Shown here: positions 41,760-45,097 of the stretch, in pieces
How the letters are laid out: the number at the start of each line of letters is the position of its first letter
Numbering within the stretch: position 1 is the first letter of the stretch
NCBI GenBank assembly: GCA_028280305.1
Contig: JANQMC010000008.1
Span: forward strand, 1 to 45,097
From: Pelagibius sp.
GTDB lineage: Bacteria; Pseudomonadota; Alphaproteobacteria; Kiloniellales; Kiloniellaceae
Direction: 5' to 3'
Length of the DNA: 45,097 nt
Notes under the pieces: generated by a model
Database searches by the model: none
What the model was told of the DNA's origin: nothing
What the model saw: the letters and a program-made list of their open reading frames with translations, nothing else
Translations under genes and position numbers: made by a program

Positions 41760-42293
41760 ATGGCAAAGAAGGCAAAAAAGCCCGTGAGAAAGCCCGGGGC
41801 GCGGATGACAGCGCCGAAACGGCGGGGGATCAAGGCGGAAGTCATCTCGCTGGTGGAGAAGCGGGCCCTGATCGGCTGGCGGGAGTGGTTGGCCCTGCCG
41901 GCCTTCGGGATCGAGCGGATCAAGGCCAAGGTCGATACCGGTGCCCGCACCTCGGCGCTCCACGCCATGCAGATCACGCCCTTCGACAACGACGGCACTG
42001 CCTGGGTTTCCTTTCAGGTCGCCCCCCACAGCGGCGGCGCCCGCGATCTGGCGCGAATCGAATGCCGTGCCCCGGTCCGCGACCGGCGCAGCATCAAAAG
42101 CTCCAGCGGGCACAGCCAGGACCGCTATGTCATCACCACGCCGGTTGTTCTGGGCGGCCGCCACTTCGATATCGAGGTCACCCTGACCGACCGCGCCGAG
42201 ATGGGTTTCGAAATGCTGTTCGGCAGAACCGCATTGCGCGCCGGGCGCTTTCTGGTACACCCGACGAAATCCTTTCTATTGAGCCCCAAGTAA
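41760..42293 (+). CDS. RimK-associated retropepsin-like Zn protease family protein (PF05618)
   Basis: A 177-residue protein with a basic N-terminal tail (KKAKKPVRKPGARMTAPKRR) and the signature KVDTGARTSALHA (57-69), containing an aspartic-protease-like DTGA, then SSGHSQDRYVITTPVVLGG and FGRTALRAGRFLVHPTKSF. It is annotated in databases as ATP-dependent zinc protease, though biochemical proof is thin. It heads the conserved trio with RimK and an AspA/AstE-like hydrolase, and probably processes the peptides or amides that RimK makes. The two palindromic elements upstream may separate it from the RND operon. Confidence 0.9.
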   Translation: MAKKAKKPVRKPGARMTAPKRRGIKAEVISLVEKRALIGWREWLALPAFGIERIKAKVDTGARTSALHAMQITPFDNDGTAWVSFQVAPHSGGARDLARIECRAPVRDRRSIKSSSGHSQDRYVITTPVVLGGRHFDIEVTLTDRAEMGFEMLFGRTALRAGRFLVHPTKSFLLSPK

Positions 42294-42328
42294 CCAGGCC
42301 GAGGCGAAAAAACCGAGGCAGCAGCACA

Positions 42329-42358
42329 CGAACCCAAAAACGGCGAACCCAAAAACGC
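42329..42358. repeat. 15-bp tandem duplication upstream of rimK
   Basis: CGAACCCAAAAACGG followed by CGAACCCAAAAACGC in the 97-base spacer between the protease gene and rimK. It probably arose by slippage; no function is evident. Confidence 0.7.
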
Positions 42359-42390
42359 CAAGACCCAGACTTCGAAACTAGGACGCGCCG

Positions 42391-43296
42391 ATGAAGATGC
42401 TAATGCTGGCCCGAAACGCCAATCTCTACTCGCACAAGCGTCTGGTCGAGGCTGCGGAGGCGCGGGGGCACGAACTCGACATCATCAACACGCTGCGCTG
42501 CTACATGAACATCACCTCGCACCGGCCGATGGTGATCTACAACGGCGAGAAGCTGGCCGGTTACGATGCGGTGATCCCGCGGATCGGGGCGTCGATCACC
42601 TACTACGGCCTCGCCGTGCTGCGGCAGTTCGAGATGATGGGCGTCTTTCCGCTGAACGAGTCGGTGGCAATCGGGCGGTCCCGCGACAAGCTGCGCTCCA
42701 TGCAACTGCTGGCCCGCGACGGCATCGGCCTGCCGGTCACCGCTTTCGCCCACGACCCCAAGGTGACCGAGGAAGTGATCAAGATCGCCGGTGGCGCACC
42801 GGTGGTGATCAAGCTTCTGGAAGGCACCCAGGGGATCGGCGTGGTGTTGGCCGATACGAAGATTTCGGCCAAGTCGGTGGTCGAGGCCTTCCGCGGCGCC
42901 AACGTGAACATCCTGGTGCAGGAGTTCATCAAGGAAGCCGGCGGCACGGATATCCGCGCCTTCGTGGTCGGCGGCAAGGTGGTGGCAGCCATGCAACGGC
43001 ATGGCGCCACGGACGACTTTCGCTCCAACCTGCACCGCGGCGGCGAAGCCAATCGGATCAAGATCACCGCCGAGGAACGCTCGACCGCCGTGCGAGCTGC
43101 CAAGGCAATGGGATTGAACGTCTGTGGCGTCGATATGCTGCGCTCCAATCACGGCGCGGTGGTGATGGAGGTGAATTCCTCCCCCGGACTGGAAGGCGTC
43201 GAAAAGGCGACCGGTGTCGACGTTGCCGACCTGATGATCCAGTACCTGGAAAAGAACGCCAAACCGGGCAAAACCAAGACGAAAGGCCGCGGCTGA
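42391..43296 (+). CDS. rimK: RimK family ATP-grasp ligase
   Basis: ATP-dependent amide-bond ligase, 301 residues, normal length. The N-terminal part has [20 protein letters not shown] and [20 protein letters not shown]; the ATP-grasp core has [40 protein letters not shown] and the Mg-binding [19 protein letters not shown]. In E. coli RimK adds glutamate to ribosomal protein S6 or makes poly-glutamate. Here it is flanked by a Zn-protease-family gene and an AspA/AstE-like gene, so the substrate could be a free metabolite or peptide rather than S6. An AGGA ribosome site supports the start. Confidence 0.93.
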   Translation: MKMLMLARNANLYSHKRLVEAAEARGHELDIINTLRCYMNITSHRPMVIYNGEKLAGYDAVIPRIGASITYYGLAVLRQFEMMGVFPLNESVAIGRSRDKLRSMQLLARDGIGLPVTAFAHDPKVTEEVIKIAGGAPVVIKLLEGTQGIGVVLADTKISAKSVVEAFRGANVNILVQEFIKEAGGTDIRAFVVGGKVVAAMQRHGATDDFRSNLHRGGEANRIKITAEERSTAVRAAKAMGLNVCGVDMLRSNHGAVVMEVNSSPGLEGVEKATGVDVADLMIQYLEKNAKPGKTKTKGRG

Positions 43297-43300
43297 ACCG

Positions 43301-44344
43301 ATGCCGGGGCGGGCCGCGTTTCAGATCGGTGCGTTCAGTATCGAAGCCGGGCAGCGCCGTACCGTCGGGCTGCCGCTCTCCGTTCTCTCTAATCACACAC
43401 CCATGGCCTTGCCGGTCCATGTCGCCCACGGCATCCGGCCCGGTCCAACGCTTTTCATCTCCGCCGCCATCCATGGCGACGAAATCATCGGCGTTGAGAT
43501 CATCCGCCGGCTGCTGGCCCTGCCCGCCCTGGCCAAGCTGCGCGGCAGCCTGCTTGCCGTGCCCATCGTCAATGCCTTCGGCTTCATAAGCCATTCGCGT
43601 TATCTGCCGGACCGCCGCGACCTGAACCGCTCCTTTCCAGGGTCGGCCAAGGGTTCCCTGGCCGGCCAGCTCGCCGACCTTTTCCTGACGGAAATCGTCG
43701 CCCGGGCGGAGGTCGGGATCGACCTTCACTCCGCCGCGGTACACCGGGTGAACCTGCCGCAGATCCGTATCTCGCCGGACCAGGAGCGCATGGAGGAACT
43801 GGCCATCGTCTTCGGCCCGCCGGTGATTCTGGAGGCGCCGCTGCGCGAGGGTTCCCTGCGCCAGGCGGCGCAGTCCGTCGGCACCGATGTCATGCTGTTC
43901 GAAGCCGGTGAAGGCCTGCGCTTCGATGAGTTCGCCATACGGGTCGGGGTCACCGGCATCCTTCGGGTAATGAAGCGCCTGGGCATGCTGCCAGCGCGCA
44001 GTGTGCGGGATGCCAAGGTGACGCCCACCATCTCGCAGTCGAGTTACTGGCTGCGCGCACCTGACGGCGGCGTCCTGCGCAGCTTCAAGACCATCGGCGA
44101 CAGCGTTGCCGAAGGGGACTTGATCGGCATCATCTCCGACCCCTTCGGAGAGACCGAGACCGAGGTCCGTGCCCGCGATGCCGGGCTGATGATCGGCCGC
44201 ACCAACCTGCCGGTGGTCAACCAGGGCGACGGCCTGGCCCACATCGCCCGGCACAAGCGGGCCGGCAAACTGGAGGCCGCCGTCGGCCAGATCGAAGCCG
44301 AACTTCAGTCCGACCCTCTCTTCGACGAAGACGAGATTATCTGA
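43301..44344 (+). CDS. Succinylglutamate desuccinylase/aspartoacylase family protein
   Basis: Zinc amidohydrolase, 347 residues, starting 4 bases after rimK. Zn ligands: HGDE (His58, Glu61) and DLHS (His143); substrate residues RDLNRSFPG (107-115). A C-terminal biotinyl-like beta domain (about 255-320) is present. The family removes acyl or peptide groups from amino acids. Tight coupling to RimK suggests that it hydrolyses a RimK product or recycles its substrate; this is inference from gene order. Confidence 0.92.
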   Translation: MPGRAAFQIGAFSIEAGQRRTVGLPLSVLSNHTPMALPVHVAHGIRPGPTLFISAAIHGDEIIGVEIIRRLLALPALAKLRGSLLAVPIVNAFGFISHSRYLPDRRDLNRSFPGSAKGSLAGQLADLFLTEIVARAEVGIDLHSAAVHRVNLPQIRISPDQERMEELAIVFGPPVILEAPLREGSLRQAAQSVGTDVMLFEAGEGLRFDEFAIRVGVTGILRVMKRLGMLPARSVRDAKVTPTISQSSYWLRAPDGGVLRSFKTIGDSVAEGDLIGIISDPFGETETEVRARDAGLMIGRTNLPVVNQGDGLAHIARHKRAGKLEAAVGQIEAELQSDPLFDEDEII

Positions 44345-44356
44345 GCGTCACGGCGG

Positions 44357-45097
44357 TCAAACGATCCCCAGCAAGACGATCCCCTCGTAGAGCAGACGCA
44401 GCGCCAGGACGGAGAGCACGACCGCGATGACGCGCTGAAAGGTCTCCTCCTTCATTCTCACCAGCACATGCCGACCCAGCAAGGTACCGAGGAAGCCACT
44501 GACGATCATCGCCACGATCAGAGCGGCGTAGGGTGCGTAGTTGAAACCGAGCAGCCCGAAGGCGAAAACCTTGATGCCGTGCTGGGCCACCATGCAGGCG
44601 GCATGGGTCGCCACATGCTCCAAGCGGCCGAATTTCATGGTCTTTATCGTCGCCGCGACGAAGGGGCCGGTGGCGCCGAAGAACATGGTGAGAAAGCTGG
44701 AAAAGGCGCCGCTGGCGACGACCTTGAAACGGCCCGGGGGTGCCATGACCGGCCCCCAGACCGACCAGAGAATGAAACCGGCGAGACCGATGTTGAGAAC
44801 CGCCGGCGGCAGGCGCACCGCCGTCATGCCGCCAAGCGCCGCCCCCACCAGGCTGCCAGGCTGAACAGCAGGATGACCCGCCACTGTACGGAGCGCAGCA
44901 TGACGGCCGTGCGCCCGGCGTTGGAGCCGATCTGAACGACCCCGTGAACGGGGATCAGCACGGCGGCCGGCACCAGGACGGCCATGACGACAATCAGGAC
45001 GATACCGCCGCCGATCCCGGCGGCGGCGGTCAGAAACGAGGTCGCCGCGCTGACGGCCACGAGAACCAAGGATGCCGCGAGGCCGACGTCGGCGGGA
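44357..45097 (-). pseudogene. TSUP (TauE/SafE) permease with apparent frameshift, 5' end outside window
   Basis: A sulfite-exporter-type membrane protein split over two frames. The N-terminal part reads from the right edge (SLVLVAVSAATSFLTAAAGI ... AVMLRSVQWRVILLFSL) and runs into a stop at 44824; the C-terminal part (GSLVGAALGGMTAVRLPPAV ... YEGIVLLGIV) lies in another frame and ends at 44357. One extra C on the plus strand near 44856-44857 would restore SLGSLVGAALGG. The frame stays open to 45097, so the start lies beyond. It is either a real one-base deletion or a sequencing error. When intact it may export sulfite or organosulfonates, which would fit the sulfur module. Confidence 0.85.

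Overview
The window looks like a chromosome segment of a GC-rich, free-living alphaproteobacterium, probably of the Rhodospirillales grade. Reasons: an alphaproteobacterial LexA box (GTTC-N7-GTTC) in front of imuA, an imuA/imuB/dnaE2 mutagenesis cassette, two TRAP transporter systems, an ECF41 sigma factor with its promoter, and scattered GC-rich intergenic palindromes. No rRNA, tRNA or CRISPR array was recognised. The taxonomic placement is inference.

Layout. (1) 1-2345: an AT-richer accessory gene, cut by the window edge, with a C-terminal PD-(D/E)XK-like nuclease domain; it ends 9 bases from the 3' end of dnaE2. (2) 2355-9204: the SOS mutasome imuA-imuB-dnaE2 on the minus strand. imuB and dnaE2 are separated by a DUF559 nuclease-like gene lying between two ~155-bp direct repeats. 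(3) 9386-14621: a GNAT acetyltransferase, then a solute-uptake locus: SDR dehydrogenase, divergent dctPQM TRAP operon, and a GntR/FCD repressor. A shared 10-mer lies in front of dctP and gntR. (4) 14729-22448: mixed housekeeping and regulatory genes, including a methyltransferase, RidA, an ECF41 sigma factor coupled to an AhpD-like protein, LysR, a DUF1905/YdeI protein, enoyl-CoA hydratase, a DUF6665-like protein, a GAF histidine kinase and a GFA-family protein. (5) 22602-30870: a catabolic module with a glycerol-kinase-like FGGY kinase, two FAD oxidoreductases (one GlpA-like with a [2Fe-2S] domain), divergent from a DeoR regulator and a second TRAP system (dctQ-dctM-dctP, Tat-type binding protein), closed by a strong terminator. 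(6) 31021-36523: a sulfide-oxidation module with a Crp/Fnr regulator, a DUF2892 membrane protein, a persulfide-dioxygenase-like metallo-beta-lactamase, a DUF442-SQR fusion and a SulP transporter. A 26-residue membrane miniprotein candidate follows on the minus strand. (7) 37110-41521: an RND efflux adaptor and pump. (8) 41760-44344: the retropepsin-like Zn protease / RimK ATP-grasp / AspA-AstE trio. (9) 44357-45097: a TSUP (TauE/SafE) permease broken by an apparent one-base deletion and cut by the right edge.

How the genes work together: the sulfur module should convert sulfide to persulfide (SQR), then sulfite (dioxygenase), with SulP and possibly the TSUP protein moving the oxyanions. The kinase/GlpA/TRAP locus reads as uptake, phosphorylation and oxidation of a polyol-like compound; a change at one glycerol-contact position makes glycerol itself uncertain. 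The most unusual structural feature is the repeat-flanked DUF559 unit inside the SOS cassette. The best small-gene candidate is the miniprotein at 36630-36710.
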